A DNA stretch of 64,000 nucleotides from Pseudomonas sp. GM80 (GCF_000282515.1 NZ_AKJD01000066.1:1-64000); one strand, 5' to 3'. Counted from the first letter of the stretch, positions 9,065-17,726 are shown. The notes: a model not told the origin generated them from the sequence alone. Numbers and translations: made by a program.

Positions 9065-9850
9065 TTAAAAGTGCACCTTCACCAGCAGGCTGGCGGTGTT
9101 CTGATTGGTGTCGAAATTGTGTGTGTTTTCGACGCCGTATTTGTTCTTCCAGTAGCTGTATTCGGTGCCGACGTACAGCTGCTTCTGACTCCAGCCGAGG
9201 GCTTTGCCGAGGTCATATTTGATCTGCGGATTGATGTGCAGGTTGGCGTGATAGGTGCCGCGCGAGTTCTCGTCGTTGTCGACCACCCAGTCCAGATATC
9301 CGTCGATCAGCACATCGGAATTGCCCAGGGGAAAGCTGTAGGACCAGCCCGGCGTGATCTGCCAGACACCGTCGCCGGGGCGCGGGCCTTCGGTCTGGCG
9401 GCGGAAGATATTGAGGGTCACGTAGTTGAAGCCGGGCACCTTGATGTCGAAGCCGGGGCCGATCAGATAGGCCTCGCTGTCGCCTTCGCCATACTCGTAA
9501 GTCATGGCGAGCAGCACGTCTTTGATCGGGCCGAACTCAAGCTTCTGGTCGAAGATCTTGCCGAAGGAAAAGCGTGGGGTGAATTCACCGTAGAAGGCGT
9601 GGGGGCCTTTGTTCGCATCTTCTTTGCCGTTGTAGAAGATTTTGTCGACGAACAGGAAGTTGTCGCCGTATTTCCATTTGTCGGCGTGCTCGAACGTGAC
9701 CGTCTGCTGGATCGACGGGTTGATCGCGAAATTCTTGCCATACAGGTAGCTGAGGCTGTTGGTCTGCCACAGCAGTAAATCGCCGGCCATGGCTTGACTC
9801 GCGGCCAGCAGGCCGCCACTCAACAACACGTTGGTTTGCGTGCGAATCAT
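9065..9850 (-). CDS. Tsx/OmpK-family outer-membrane nucleoside channel, copy 2
   Basis: A 261-residue paralogue of the 7906-8691 product, the same length and alignable end to end without gaps by eye. Shared stretches include NSLSYLYGKNF, QQTVTFEHAD, EFGPIKDVLLAMTYE and the final LVKVHF. It has its own signal peptide ending AMAGD and a C-terminal Phe. It is followed by the 373-base gap and the other copy on the same strand, so the pair looks like a tandem duplication. The sequences have diverged enough that both are probably kept for different substrates or conditions. Confidence 0.85.
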   Translation of the reverse strand: MIRTQTNVLLSGGLLAASQAMAGDLLLWQTNSLSYLYGKNFAINPSIQQTVTFEHADKWKYGDNFLFVDKIFYNGKEDANKGPHAFYGEFTPRFSFGKIFDQKLEFGPIKDVLLAMTYEYGEGDSEAYLIGPGFDIKVPGFNYVTLNIFRRQTEGPRPGDGVWQITPGWSYSFPLGNSDVLIDGYLDWVVDNDENSRGTYHANLHINPQIKYDLGKALGWSQKQLYVGTEYSYWKNKYGVENTHNFDTNQNTASLLVKVHF

Positions 9851-9898
9851 CTGTTGCTCCCTCTTGTTTTTATTGTTTGAGGCGCAGAGCTATTTGCC

Positions 9899-9993
9899 CT
9901 TGTAGGAGTGAGCCTGCTCGCGATAGCGGTATGACATTCAACACATCAGTTGACTGAAAAAACGCTATCGCGAGCAGGCTCACTCCTACAGGG
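9899..9993. repeat. REP doublet, GTAGGAGTGAGCCTGCTCGCG family
   Basis: Perfect arms TGTAGGAGTGAGCCTGCTCG and CGAGCAGGCTCACTCCTACA enclose about 50 bases, themselves partly complementary (CGATAGCG/CGCTATCG). It lies between the NCS2 permease 3' end and the Tsx-like gene promoter. Confidence 0.88.
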
Positions 9994-10011
9994 GGGTACA
10001 TCGGTGTTGCT

Positions 10012-11370
10012 TTAGTGCTGGTGTGCGTGGCAGTCGTTGATCGCCGCGCGCTCTTTGCCGCCGAGAATGTTGAACAGCAGGTTCAGCGTCAGCGCGCTGA
10101 GCGTTGCCATGGCGATGCCGCTGTGGGTAATAGGGCTCATCCACAGCGGCAGGTGCGCGAAGAACTCAGGGCGCACCACCGGGATCAGGCCCATGCCGAT
10201 GCTCACCGCGACCAGCAACTGGTTGCGCCGGTCACCGATGTCGGCTTCCTGCAGAATCTTGATGCCGGTCGCGGCGACCATGCCGAACATCGCAATCGCG
10301 GCGCCGCCGAGTACTGCCGGTGGAATCGATGCCACCAGGAACGCGGCTTTCGGCAGCAGGCTCAGGACGATCAGCAAGCCACCGGCAACGATGGTCACCG
10401 AACGGCAGCGCACGCCGGTCATCTGCACCAGGCCGATGTTCTGTGCGAACGAGGAGTGGGTGAAGGTGTTGAAGAACCCGGCGACAAACGAGGCGCCGGC
10501 ATCACACAACAAGCCGCGACGCAGCATGCGCGGGCAGACTTCCTGGCCGGTGATCTTGCCCAGCGCGAGGAACATCCCGGTGGACTCGACGAAGATGATC
10601 ACCACTACCAGACACATCGACAGAATCGGCGCGAGTTCGAATTTCGGCATGCCGAAATGCAGCGGGGTGACGAACTGAATCCATGGCGCGTTGGCCATGC
10701 CGCTGAGGTCGACCATGCCGATCGCGCCGCACAGGATGTAGCCGAAGCACATGCCGATCAGTACGGAAATGTTCACCCAGAAACCGCGCATGAAGCGATG
10801 GACCAGCAGGATAGTGCCCAACACCAGTGCGGCGATGGCCAGATAAATCGGTGAGCCGAATTGCGCGGCGCCAGCGCCGCCGCCGGCCCAATTCACGGCC
10901 ACGGGGAACAGCGACAAACCGATCGAGGTGATGACCGTGCCGGTCACCAGAGGCGGGAAGAAGCGTACGACCTTGGACATGAACGGCGCTATGAGCATGC
11001 CGAAGAAACCGGCGGCGATCGTTGCGCCGAAGATGCCTTGCAGGCCGACACCGGGCATGCCGGCCATGGCGACCATGCTGCCGACCGCAGCAAAACTGGC
11101 GCCCATCATCACCGGCATGCGAATGCCCATCGGGCCGATGCCCATGGACTGGACGATGGTGGCGACACCGGCGACCAGCAGGTCGGCGTTGATCAGAAAG
11201 GCAATTTCTTCACGACTCAGGCCAGCGGCCTGTCCAATGATCAGCGGCACCGCGATGGCACCACCGTACATCAGCAGAACATGTTGCAAACCGACCAGGA
11301 TCAGTTGCAAAAGGGGCAATCGCTGAATGGCGGGTGCGTCGGGGATGCGCGCTTTGGACAGCTCGGACAT
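10012..11370 (-). CDS. NCS2 nucleobase:cation symporter (urate/xanthine type)
   Basis: A 452-residue permease with 12-14 hydrophobic segments. The NCS2 signature FAQNIGLVQMTGVRCR is present near residue 310, and the N-terminal QHVLLMYGGAIAVPLIIG is typical of the xanthine/uric-acid branch. The short His-containing tail HAHQH ends the protein. It sits directly beside puuD and the ureide genes on the same strand, so import of urate or xanthine to feed that pathway is likely. The branch assignment is by motif and context. Confidence 0.88.
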   Translation of the reverse strand: MSELSKARIPDAPAIQRLPLLQLILVGLQHVLLMYGGAIAVPLIIGQAAGLSREEIAFLINADLLVAGVATIVQSMGIGPMGIRMPVMMGASFAAVGSMVAMAGMPGVGLQGIFGATIAAGFFGMLIAPFMSKVVRFFPPLVTGTVITSIGLSLFPVAVNWAGGGAGAAQFGSPIYLAIAALVLGTILLVHRFMRGFWVNISVLIGMCFGYILCGAIGMVDLSGMANAPWIQFVTPLHFGMPKFELAPILSMCLVVVIIFVESTGMFLALGKITGQEVCPRMLRRGLLCDAGASFVAGFFNTFTHSSFAQNIGLVQMTGVRCRSVTIVAGGLLIVLSLLPKAAFLVASIPPAVLGGAAIAMFGMVAATGIKILQEADIGDRRNQLLVAVSIGMGLIPVVRPEFFAHLPLWMSPITHSGIAMATLSALTLNLLFNILGGKERAAINDCHAHQH

Positions 11371-11463
11371 GCAACACCTCGGATCTTTTTATTCTTGTGA
11401 TTAACAGCTGCCGGGTTGCTCACAGCTGTTTCTTTGCATCAGGTAAAAACCGCGTTGCGGCCA

Positions 11464-11528
11464 ATCGCTGGCAAGCCAGCTCCCACACAGGCATTGCAAA
11501 ACCCTGTGGGAGCTGGCTTGCCAGCGAT
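11464..11528. repeat. REP doublet, GTGGGAGCTGGCTTGCCAGCGAT family
   Basis: ATCGCTGGCAAGCCAGCTCC and its complement GGGAGCTGGCTTGCCAGCGA form inverted arms with a 20-base loop between puuD and the NCS2 permease. Confidence 0.88.
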
Positions 11529-11539
11529 GCTTTTACTGC

Positions 11540-12850
11540 TTAGTTGGTCTGTGCTCCCTGGGCGATCCATGCACCGATCAGGTCACGTTCCTGCTGGGTC
11601 ATCTGAGTGATGTTGCCCAGTGGCATGATCTGCGTGGTGATGGCTTGCGCCTGGATGCGCGCCGCGTTCTGACGGATCTGCTCAGGAGTGTCAAACATCA
11701 CACCCGCTGGCGCTGCGCTGAACAACGGGCTGGTTGGTTTGGCCGAATGGCAAACCGCGCAACGTTCCTGGATCACTGTGTGCACTTTGTCGAAACCCGG
11801 GCCAGCATTCGACGCCTGTGCCGGTGCTGCTGCAGGTTCGGCAGGGGCTGCCGGTGCCGCTTCAGCCGGTTTCAAGCCGCCACCCAGTGCCGTTTCCGGC
11901 AGCGGTTGGTACTCGATTTTTGCTGGTGCCTTGGCCACTTCCGGAGCGGTCGACATCGGTGCAGGACCGGTGACGTACGCCAGGGTGATCATGCCCACCG
12001 CTGCAACCGGAAGAGTCCAGGCAAACTTGTGGCTGTCGTGACGGGTGTTGAAGTAGTGACGCACCAACACGGCCAACACCGCGATCCCGGCCAGGATCAA
12101 CCAGTTGTACTGGCTGCCATAGGTGCTCGGGAAGTGGTTGCTGATCATGATGAACAGCACCGGCAGGGTGAAGTAGTTGTTGTGACGTGAACGCAGCAGG
12201 CCTTTGGCCGGCAGTGCCGGATCCGGCGTGCGGTTCTCGGCAATCGCCGCCACCAGTGCGCGTTGCGCCGGCATGATGATGCGGAACACGTTACCGACCA
12301 TGATGGTGCCGATGATCGCGCCGACGTGCAGGTACGCACCACGACCGCTGAACACTTTGCTGAAGCCATACGCCGCGCCGATGATCAGCACGAACAGGAT
12401 GAAGCCGAGCAGAGCAGGGCGTTTGCCCAAGGCCGAGTCGCACAGGAAGGAGTAGATGAACCAGCCGAGGAACAGCGAGCCGATACCGATGGCCACGCCT
12501 TCAGGGCCGCTCAGTGTGCTGCCCGGAGCCAGCAGGTAGAGCGTTGGGTTGGAGTAGAACACCACGCACAGCAGCGCGATACCCGACATCCAGGTGAAGT
12601 AGGCTTCCCATTTGAACCAGTGCAGGTTCTCCGGCATCGCCGGCGGGGCCAGTTTGTATTTTTCCAGGTGATAGATACCGCCACCGTGGATCGCCCACAG
12701 GTCACCGGCCAGACCGGTTTTCGGGTTGACGCGGTTGAGGTTGTTCTCCAGCCAGACGAAGTAGAACGACGCGCCAATCCAGGCCACGCCAGTAATCATG
12801 TGAACCCAGCGCACGCTCAGGTTCAGCCATTCCAACAGATGTGCTTCCAC
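11540..12850 (-). CDS. puuD: Membrane urate hydroxylase PuuD with C-terminal cytochrome c domain
   Basis: A 436-residue inner-membrane protein that oxidises urate to 5-hydroxyisourate and replaces a soluble uricase. About eight transmembrane helices fill residues 1-300 (WVHMITGVAWIGASFYFVWLE at the N-terminus). An Ala/Pro-rich linker (about 315-350) leads to a cytochrome c domain with heme motif CAVCH near residue 365 and a later Met-rich ligand region (ITTQIMPLGNITQMT). Electrons probably pass through this heme to the respiratory chain rather than to oxygen directly. The ureide genes follow on the same strand. Confidence 0.92.
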   Translation of the reverse strand: MEAHLLEWLNLSVRWVHMITGVAWIGASFYFVWLENNLNRVNPKTGLAGDLWAIHGGGIYHLEKYKLAPPAMPENLHWFKWEAYFTWMSGIALLCVVFYSNPTLYLLAPGSTLSGPEGVAIGIGSLFLGWFIYSFLCDSALGKRPALLGFILFVLIIGAAYGFSKVFSGRGAYLHVGAIIGTIMVGNVFRIIMPAQRALVAAIAENRTPDPALPAKGLLRSRHNNYFTLPVLFIMISNHFPSTYGSQYNWLILAGIAVLAVLVRHYFNTRHDSHKFAWTLPVAAVGMITLAYVTGPAPMSTAPEVAKAPAKIEYQPLPETALGGGLKPAEAAPAAPAEPAAAPAQASNAGPGFDKVHTVIQERCAVCHSAKPTSPLFSAAPAGVMFDTPEQIRQNAARIQAQAITTQIMPLGNITQMTQQERDLIGAWIAQGAQTN

Positions 12851-12901
12851 AGTCTTTACCTCTCGCCTGTCACTCTTGTTGTCGAGTGATCAGACCTTCT
12901 C

Positions 12902-13405
12902 TTATTGGTGGGGGGCGAGGATCAAACGCTCATCCTCTTTGAAAAAATGCTCATCGCAGTTATTGCCTGTGCCACTGCGATCAACCACCAGGAAGTCATC
13001 CCGCTTTTCGATCGTCAGCACCGGATGGTGCCAAACGCCGCGATGGTAATTAATGCCCTGCCTGCCGTTGGTGACGAAGGCGCGGACCAAGCCTGATACA
13101 GGTTCATCGCCAATTGGCGCGACCACGATCAGAAAGGGGTTGCCGAGCAGCGGTATGAAAGCCTGGCTGCCCAGCGGATGGCGTTCCAGCATGCAAACGG
13201 TCAGCGGCATGTCCTGCGCGTCGGCGCGGAAGATGCTGATGATCGCGTTGTCCTCAGGCTGAGCGGTTTCGACCGTCGCCAGTTTATGGAAGCGCATGGT
13301 CGAACCGTTGTTGATCATGAAGTGATCGCTGCCGTCGGTTTCGATGACATCACCGAAAGGGGCGAAGGCTTCTTTGCTCAGCGGTTCAATCTGTAGTGTG
13401 CGCAT
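12902..13405 (-). CDS. allA: Ureidoglycolate lyase
   Basis: A 167-residue cupin-like enzyme that splits ureidoglycolate into glyoxylate and urea, the last step of this pathway. Recognisable family stretches are MRTLQIEPLSKEAFAPFGDVIE at the N-terminus, MLERHPLGSQAFIPL in the middle and INYHRGVWHHPVL, which holds conserved histidines. The open frame runs 22 codons upstream, but the ATG at 13405 starts where the family starts. It lies between puuD and alc on the same strand. Confidence 0.93.
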   Translation of the reverse strand: MRTLQIEPLSKEAFAPFGDVIETDGSDHFMINNGSTMRFHKLATVETAQPEDNAIISIFRADAQDMPLTVCMLERHPLGSQAFIPLLGNPFLIVVAPIGDEPVSGLVRAFVTNGRQGINYHRGVWHHPVLTIEKRDDFLVVDRSGTGNNCDEHFFKEDERLILAPHQ

Positions 13406-13447
13406 GCTGTTCTTCTTTTCCGAATTCTGTGTTGTTAGAACTATCGC

Positions 13448-13520
13448 CATCGCGGGCAAGCCCGCTCCCACAGTGGACTGTGGCGTTCACAAAACCTGTG
13501 GGAGCTGGCTTGCCAGCGAT
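13448..13520. repeat. REP doublet, mixed arms
   Basis: The left arm is the variant ATCGCGGGCAAGCCCGCTCC and the right arm is GTGGGAGCTGGCTTGCCAGC. The doublet therefore joins two subtypes. It sits between alc and allA, interrupting an otherwise compact gene string. Confidence 0.85.
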
Positions 13521-13531
13521 TGGGTTCAAAC

Positions 13532-14527
13532 CTATTTAGCGACCTTGCCGAGAACGCGCAGGCGGCTTACACCACCGTCCGGGAACACGTTCAGGCGGAT
13601 GTGGGTGATCGGGCCCAGTGCTTTGATCTGCTCGACGAAGGTGTGCTCGGCGTGCATTTCCAGCTTCTGGCTTGGCAGCAGATCGCGCCAGAACAGCGAC
13701 TGGGTTTCGATCTGGCTGTCAGTACCACCTTTCACGAACGCGCCCTGGATCGAGCAAGTGTCCGGGTAGTTGCCTTTGAAGTGCAGGGTGTCGACGACGA
13801 TTTTCTCGATCTCGCCCGGGTGACCCAGCGCGACGATGACCCAGTCATTGCCCGGCGTACGACGACGTGCAGTTTCCCAGCCGTCGCCCATGTTGATGCC
13901 ACGGCCCGGGTTGAGGATGTTGCTCATGCGGCCGAAGTGTTCGTCGGAGCAGGCGAGGGCGCGGCCACCGTTCAGGGCTGCTGCCAGATCGACTTGCTCG
14001 TTATCGCCAACGGCCGACCAGTCGCGATGCGGCACACCGTACACGCGCAGACGGGCAACACCGCCGTCCGGGTAGATGTTGAAGCGCAGGTGGCTGAACG
14101 CTTGGTCGTTGCTGATTTCGTGGTAGTGGTGGCTGTTGCCCTGCAGCTCGACGGCCGACAGCACTTCAGTCCACTGGGTGTTTTCGTCAGGCTCGCCCGA
14201 GGCCAGGAAGCACGCTTCCAGAGAGGCCGATGGCGGGAAGTTGCCGGTGAAGAATGAAGTGTCGATGTCCACGCCTTTGATCGAGCCCGGTACGCCCAGA
14301 CGGATCACTGCGCTGTCGAAGCCTTCGAAGCGCTTGCGGCGCGATTCCCAGCCGTCCATCCACTTGCCGTTGTCATCGAACACGCCCTCCTTCCATACGG
14401 CCGGGGTCGGTTGGAACAGACGATTGGCGTCTGCGAACCAGTCATCGGTGACCGAGATGATTTTGGTGCCCAGACGGGCATCGGCCAGGTTGACGAATTT
14501 TTCGAAAGGTACGGCGTAAGCTTTCAT
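13532..14527 (-). CDS. alc: Allantoicase
   Basis: A 331-residue enzyme that hydrolyses allantoate to ureidoglycolate and urea. The protein is an internal duplication of two jelly-roll domains, seen as the repeated motifs WESRRKR / [37 protein letters not shown] and [20 protein letters not shown]. Length and both repeats are complete. It lies downstream of puuE and uraD on the same strand and upstream of allA, in pathway-related order. Confidence 0.95.
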   Translation of the reverse strand: MKAYAVPFEKFVNLADARLGTKIISVTDDWFADANRLFQPTPAVWKEGVFDDNGKWMDGWESRRKRFEGFDSAVIRLGVPGSIKGVDIDTSFFTGNFPPSASLEACFLASGEPDENTQWTEVLSAVELQGNSHHYHEISNDQAFSHLRFNIYPDGGVARLRVYGVPHRDWSAVGDNEQVDLAAALNGGRALACSDEHFGRMSNILNPGRGINMGDGWETARRRTPGNDWVIVALGHPGEIEKIVVDTLHFKGNYPDTCSIQGAFVKGGTDSQIETQSLFWRDLLPSQKLEMHAEHTFVEQIKALGPITHIRLNVFPDGGVSRLRVLGKVAK

Positions 14528-14614
14528 TCTTCTTGTCTGCCTTTAAATAAGTGGCTGGGGATGCTTGCGAGGCCCTGGGCATTCTCCGCGTCTGACATGC
14601 TCGGGCCAGGCTTG

Positions 14615-15130
14615 CTAAAGAGTCAGTAAACGGAACAGGGCAATCTTGTTGATCTCCGCCAGCGCGCACTTGAACTCGGTGTCTTGCGAGTTGTGAATGC
14701 GCGTTTCGAACGCCGCGAGGATCTGATGCCGGTTGCTGCCTTTTACCGCCATGATGAAGGGAAACTTGAACTTGGCTTTGTAGGCGTCGTTCAGCTCGGT
14801 GAAGCGCTGGAACTCTTCGGCCGTGCATTGGTGAATACCGGCGCCAGCTTGTTCATTGGTGCTGGCTTCGGTCAGTTGGCCCTGGACGGCAGCTTTGCCG
14901 GCCAGGTCCGGGTGAGCGTTGATCAGTGCCAGTTGACTGGCGTGATCGGCGCTCAACAGGATGTCGCTCATGCGCTGGTGCAGGGTTTCGATCTCGTCGA
15001 TCGAAGCGTCCACGCCCAGGTCGTAAGCCTTCTCGGCCACCCATGGCGAATGTTCGTAGATGTCGGCGAAGGCTTTGACGAAAGCGTCGCGGCTCAGGGT
15101 CGACGGTTGCAGGGTTTGAAAGCGGCTCAT
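14615..15130 (-). CDS. uraD: OHCU decarboxylase
   Basis: A 171-residue enzyme that decarboxylates 2-oxo-4-hydroxy-4-carboxy-5-ureidoimidazoline to S-allantoin. The catalytic histidine block INAHPDLAGKA is at about residues 66-76, and the family signature TNEQAGAG with FKFPFIMAVKG follows. The longer frame was trimmed to the ATG at 15130, which overlaps the puuE stop as ATGA, so translation is coupled to puuE. Confidence 0.94.
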   Translation of the reverse strand: MSRFQTLQPSTLSRDAFVKAFADIYEHSPWVAEKAYDLGVDASIDEIETLHQRMSDILLSADHASQLALINAHPDLAGKAAVQGQLTEASTNEQAGAGIHQCTAEEFQRFTELNDAYKAKFKFPFIMAVKGSNRHQILAAFETRIHNSQDTEFKCALAEINKIALFRLLTL

Positions 15131-16053
15131 TTGGCGGCCCCTTGGTACGGCTGAGTTTCGTGCCAGTGACGCGCGATGTCGACGCGACGGCTGAACCACA
15201 CCTGTTCATGACTTTTGGCGTATTCGATAAAGCGTTTGAGCGAGGCGATGCGACCCGGACGGCCGATCAGGCGGCAGTGCAGACCGATCGAGAGCATTTT
15301 CGGTGCTTCAGCGCCTTCGGCGTAGAGCACGTCGAACGCGTCTTTGAGGTATTCGAAGAAGTCGTCACCCTTGTTGAAACCCTGCACTTGCGTGAAGCGC
15401 ATGTCGTTGGTGTCGAGGGTGTACGGGATCACCAGATGCGGCTTGCCGTTCGGGTTGTTCGGTTCCCAGTAGGGCAGGTCGTCGTCGTAGGTGTCGCAGT
15501 CGTAGAGGAAACCACCTTCTTCCATGACCAGGCGACGGGTGTTCGGGCCAGTGCGGCCGGTGTACCAGCCCAGTGGGCGCTCGCCGGTGATTTCGGTGAG
15601 GATGCGGATCGCTTCGAGCATGTGCTCGCGTTCCTGCGCTTCGTCCATGTACTGATAGTCGATCCAGCGATAGCCGTGGCTGCAGATTTCGTGGCCGGCA
15701 TCGACCATCGCGCGGATCACATCCGGGTGGCGCTGAGCGGCCATGGCCACGGCGAAGATGGTCAACGGAATGTCGAATTCCTTGAACAGTTTCAGGATCC
15801 GCCAGACGCCGGCACGGCTGCCATACTCGTAAAGCGATTCCATGCTCATGTTGCGCGCGCCCTGCAGCGGCTGAGCAGCAACCATTTCAGACAGGAACGC
15901 TTCGGATTCTTTGTCGCCGTGCAGAATGTTGCGCTCGCCGCCTTCTTCGTAATTGAGTACGAAGGACAGGGCGATGCGGGCATTGCCCGGCCAGTGTGGG
16001 TGAGGAGGGTTACTGCCGTAACCGATCAGGTCGCGTGGGTAGTCAGCGCTCAC
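15127..16053 (-). CDS. puuE: Allantoinase PuuE
   Basis: A 308-residue polysaccharide-deacetylase-fold enzyme that opens the ring of allantoin to allantoate. Family stretches are DYPRDLIGYGSNPPHPHWPG at the N-terminus, FVLNYEEGGE, GHEICSHGYRWIDYQ and GRPGRIASLKRFIEYA. The frame is open 45 codons further upstream, but a GTG at 16053 preceded by AAGGAAG gives the standard N-terminus (M/V-SADYPRDL). It is the first gene of puuE-uraD-alc-allA-puuD, with a TTGTATACAA palindrome 74 bases upstream. Confidence 0.94.
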   Translation of the reverse strand: MSADYPRDLIGYGSNPPHPHWPGNARIALSFVLNYEEGGERNILHGDKESEAFLSEMVAAQPLQGARNMSMESLYEYGSRAGVWRILKLFKEFDIPLTIFAVAMAAQRHPDVIRAMVDAGHEICSHGYRWIDYQYMDEAQEREHMLEAIRILTEITGERPLGWYTGRTGPNTRRLVMEEGGFLYDCDTYDDDLPYWEPNNPNGKPHLVIPYTLDTNDMRFTQVQGFNKGDDFFEYLKDAFDVLYAEGAEAPKMLSIGLHCRLIGRPGRIASLKRFIEYAKSHEQVWFSRRVDIARHWHETQPYQGAAK

Positions 16054-16126
16054 TGCAGTCTTCCTTCTTATTCGTTGACAGATGTGTGTGGCGGCCTGGC
16101 AGGCTGGCGTCACAGCGATGGGCTGA

Positions 16127-16136
16127 TTGTATACAA
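16127..16136. promoter_or_regulatory. Palindromic operator TTGTATACAA upstream of puuE
   Basis: A perfect 10-bp palindrome. Read on the minus strand it overlaps a -10-like TACAAT in front of puuE. The same motif, as ATTGTGTACAAT or TTTGTGTACAAA, occurs before uraH and the second NCS2 permease. A GTATAC-centred dyad is usual for FCD-type GntR repressors; no such gene is in this window. Confidence 0.6.
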
Positions 16137-16226
16137 CTTTAATCGCAATTTGTAAGCCTGAATTTTCGCATTTTTCACCGACTGTCATCTTTTGCTGTTA
16201 ATGGCTTGAGCCTGCAAGAAACCTGC

Positions 16227-16238
16227 CTGACCAGTCAG
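16227..16238. promoter_or_regulatory. Palindrome CTGACCAGTCAG upstream of uraH
   Basis: A perfect dyad (CTGAC-CA-GTCAG) in the puuE-uraH gap, about 30 bases before a short reading frame with a strong ribosome site. A related TGACC-n4-GGTCA dyad lies before the NCS2 permease at 19166. It may be a second regulator site. Confidence 0.35.
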
Positions 16239-16257
16239 CTAATGGATAGGAGGTTCA

Positions 16258-16317
16258 ATGAATAGGCGTATGGCTGGCCAATCGGCAGGAAAGCCCCGAA
16301 TGGCGGGGGTGGTGTGA
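16258..16317 (+). CDS. Possible 19-codon leader peptide
   Basis: ATG at 16258 is preceded by ATAGGAGG at ideal spacing, and the frame runs 19 codons (MNRRMAGQSAGKPRMAGVV) to TGA at 16315. It ends 15 bases before the ATTGTGTACAAT dyad and well ahead of uraH. The strong ribosome site is the only support. It could be translated, or be a remnant or chance. Confidence 0.3.
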   Translation: MNRRMAGQSAGKPRMAGVV

Positions 16318-16331
16318 AAAATGTCGTTTTT

Positions 16332-16343
16332 ATTGTGTACAAT
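16332..16343. promoter_or_regulatory. Palindromic operator ATTGTGTACAAT with -10 of uraH promoter
   Basis: The right half (TACAAT, 16338-16343) is a good -10 box for plus-strand transcription towards uraH, and the dyad covers it completely. A bound repressor would block RNA polymerase. It matches the sites at 16127 and 19206. Confidence 0.55.
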
Positions 16344-16474
16344 TTTTTTGAAAAGTGTCTTAATCAGTCGCTCGCCGCAGCTTTTCGTGCTCCGAATCGG
16401 TGCGGTCTCCTTTTCAACTGACTTCGGGAGGCGCGAAGTCTGACTGCTTCCACGCAGGCAGGCGCGCAGAATCA

Positions 16475-16828
16475 ATGGGACGTTTGACAACACACGTTTT
16501 GGACGCTGCACACGGTTGCCCGGGCAGTTCGATCAAGGTCGAGCTGTACCGCGTTGAAGGTTCGCAACTGGAATTGGTCGCCAGTGCCGTAACCAACAGC
16601 GATGGCCGGGTCGATGCACCGCTGCTACAAGGCGATGATTATCGTACCGGCGTTTATCAGGTTCAGTTTCACGCGGGCGATTACTACCGCGCCCGTGGTG
16701 TTCAGTTGCCGGAACCGGCATTCCTGGACGTGGTTGTACTGCGCTTCGGCATCTCTGCCGAACAGGATCACTACCATGTTCCGTTGCTGATTTCGCCGTA
16801 CAGCTATTCCACGTACCGGGGCAGCTGA
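16475..16828 (+). CDS. uraH: 5-hydroxyisourate hydrolase (transthyretin-like)
   Basis: A 117-residue HIU hydrolase that converts the PuuD product to OHCU. The N-terminal LTTHVLDAAHGCPG holds the first catalytic His, GRVDAPLL the arginine region, and the last four residues are the diagnostic YRGS. The frame is open 25 codons upstream, but the ATG at 16475 gives the family N-terminus MGRLTTHVLD. It is divergent from puuE and followed by a strong terminator. Confidence 0.95.
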   Translation: MGRLTTHVLDAAHGCPGSSIKVELYRVEGSQLELVASAVTNSDGRVDAPLLQGDDYRTGVYQVQFHAGDYYRARGVQLPEPAFLDVVVLRFGISAEQDHYHVPLLISPYSYSTYRGS

Positions 16829-16885
16829 CCCCAAGCAGCTGCCCCCACCGGGAAGCGACTGCGCATATAGCTTCTTTGGTCTTTC

Positions 16886-16913
16886 GCCCGCCCACACTGC
16901 GGGCTTTTTTTTG
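16886..16913 (+). terminator. Rho-independent terminator after uraH
   Basis: Stem GCCCGC/GCGGGC with a short loop followed by eight T residues, about 60 bases after the uraH stop. Confidence 0.85.
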
Positions 16914-16925
16914 CCTGTCTTAAAG

Positions 16926-17007
16926 TCAAAAGATCGCAGCCTGCGGCAGCTCCTACAGATTGAAGTGCAATCCCATGTAGGAGCTGCCGCAGGCTGCGAT
17001 CTTTTGC
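16926..17007. repeat. REP doublet, GTAGGAGCTGCCG family, arms-out order
   Basis: AAAAGATCGCAGCCTGCGGC...CTCCTACA, an AT-rich spacer, then GTAGGAGCTGCCGCAGGCTG...CTTTTG. It lies between the convergent uraH and LysE-type genes. Confidence 0.88.
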
Positions 17008-17010
17008 TCT

Positions 17011-17637
17011 TTAACGGCTCAACAGGGATGCAGCGCCAGCACCACTGAACAATCCGGCACTGATGCGGTTGAACCAACTCTGACCTTTACCGCTGCGCAA
17101 ATACCGCGCCGCGCCATGTGCGCCCAGCCCATAAGCCAGTTTGCAGCACAGATCAAGCACCACCCACGTCGCAATCATGATCAGCAACTGCGGCAAAAAC
17201 GGCTGCTGCGCGCTCAGAAACTGCGGCAGAAATGCGGCGAAAAACAGAATGTCCTTCGGATTGCTCGCGCCCAGCACAAACGCACGCCCGAACAAGGTGC
17301 GAAAGCGCGGAGTCGGTGCCGCCTGAGGCACTTCAGCGCCCACCGACGGCTGACGCGATTGCTGCCAGCTCTGCCAGGCGAGGTAGAACAAATACAGCGC
17401 ACCGACGATTTTCAGCGCACTGAACAACTGCTCCGACGCCAACAGCAGGGCGCCGAGCCCCAAAGCCGACGCACTGAGCAAACAGATCGAGGCAATCACG
17501 CCGCCCAAAAACGCCGGGTAAGAACGGCGCAGACCGTAATTCAGACTGTTGCTGATCATCAGCAATGACAGCGGCCCCGGAATCAGGATCACCACCAACG
17601 CAGCGCCGCTGAACAGCAGCCAGGTTTCCAGACTCAT
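17011..17637 (-). CDS. LysE/RhtB-family amino-acid exporter
   Basis: A 208-residue inner-membrane protein with about six hydrophobic segments. The N-terminal SLETWLLFSGAALVVILIPGPL followed by NSLNYGLRRSYPAFLGG is the LysE/RhtB hallmark; these proteins export amino acids such as homoserine, threonine or lysine. The start at 17637 was chosen over a longer frame because it gives this N-terminus and follows AAGGAGGAAAG. Substrate unknown. It lies downstream of, and on the same strand as, the NCS2 permease, but a terminator separates them. Confidence 0.85.
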   Translation of the reverse strand: MSLETWLLFSGAALVVILIPGPLSLLMISNSLNYGLRRSYPAFLGGVIASICLLSASALGLGALLLASEQLFSALKIVGALYLFYLAWQSWQQSRQPSVGAEVPQAAPTPRFRTLFGRAFVLGASNPKDILFFAAFLPQFLSAQQPFLPQLLIMIATWVVLDLCCKLAYGLGAHGAARYLRSGKGQSWFNRISAGLFSGAGAASLLSR

Positions 17638-17671
17638 CACTTTCCTCCTTTTTTGTTGTATTGAAAAATGC

Positions 17672-17706
17672 ACAAAAGCCCCACCCGTGAGGGTGAGGCC
17701 GTTTTG
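17672..17706 (-). terminator. Terminator after the AzgA-type permease
   Basis: On the minus strand GGCCTCACCC-TCAC-GGGTGGGGC is followed by TTTTG, 20 bases after the permease stop. The stem has one mismatch. Confidence 0.75.
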
Positions 17707-17726
17707 AAGCCTGAACCGCGTAGCGC

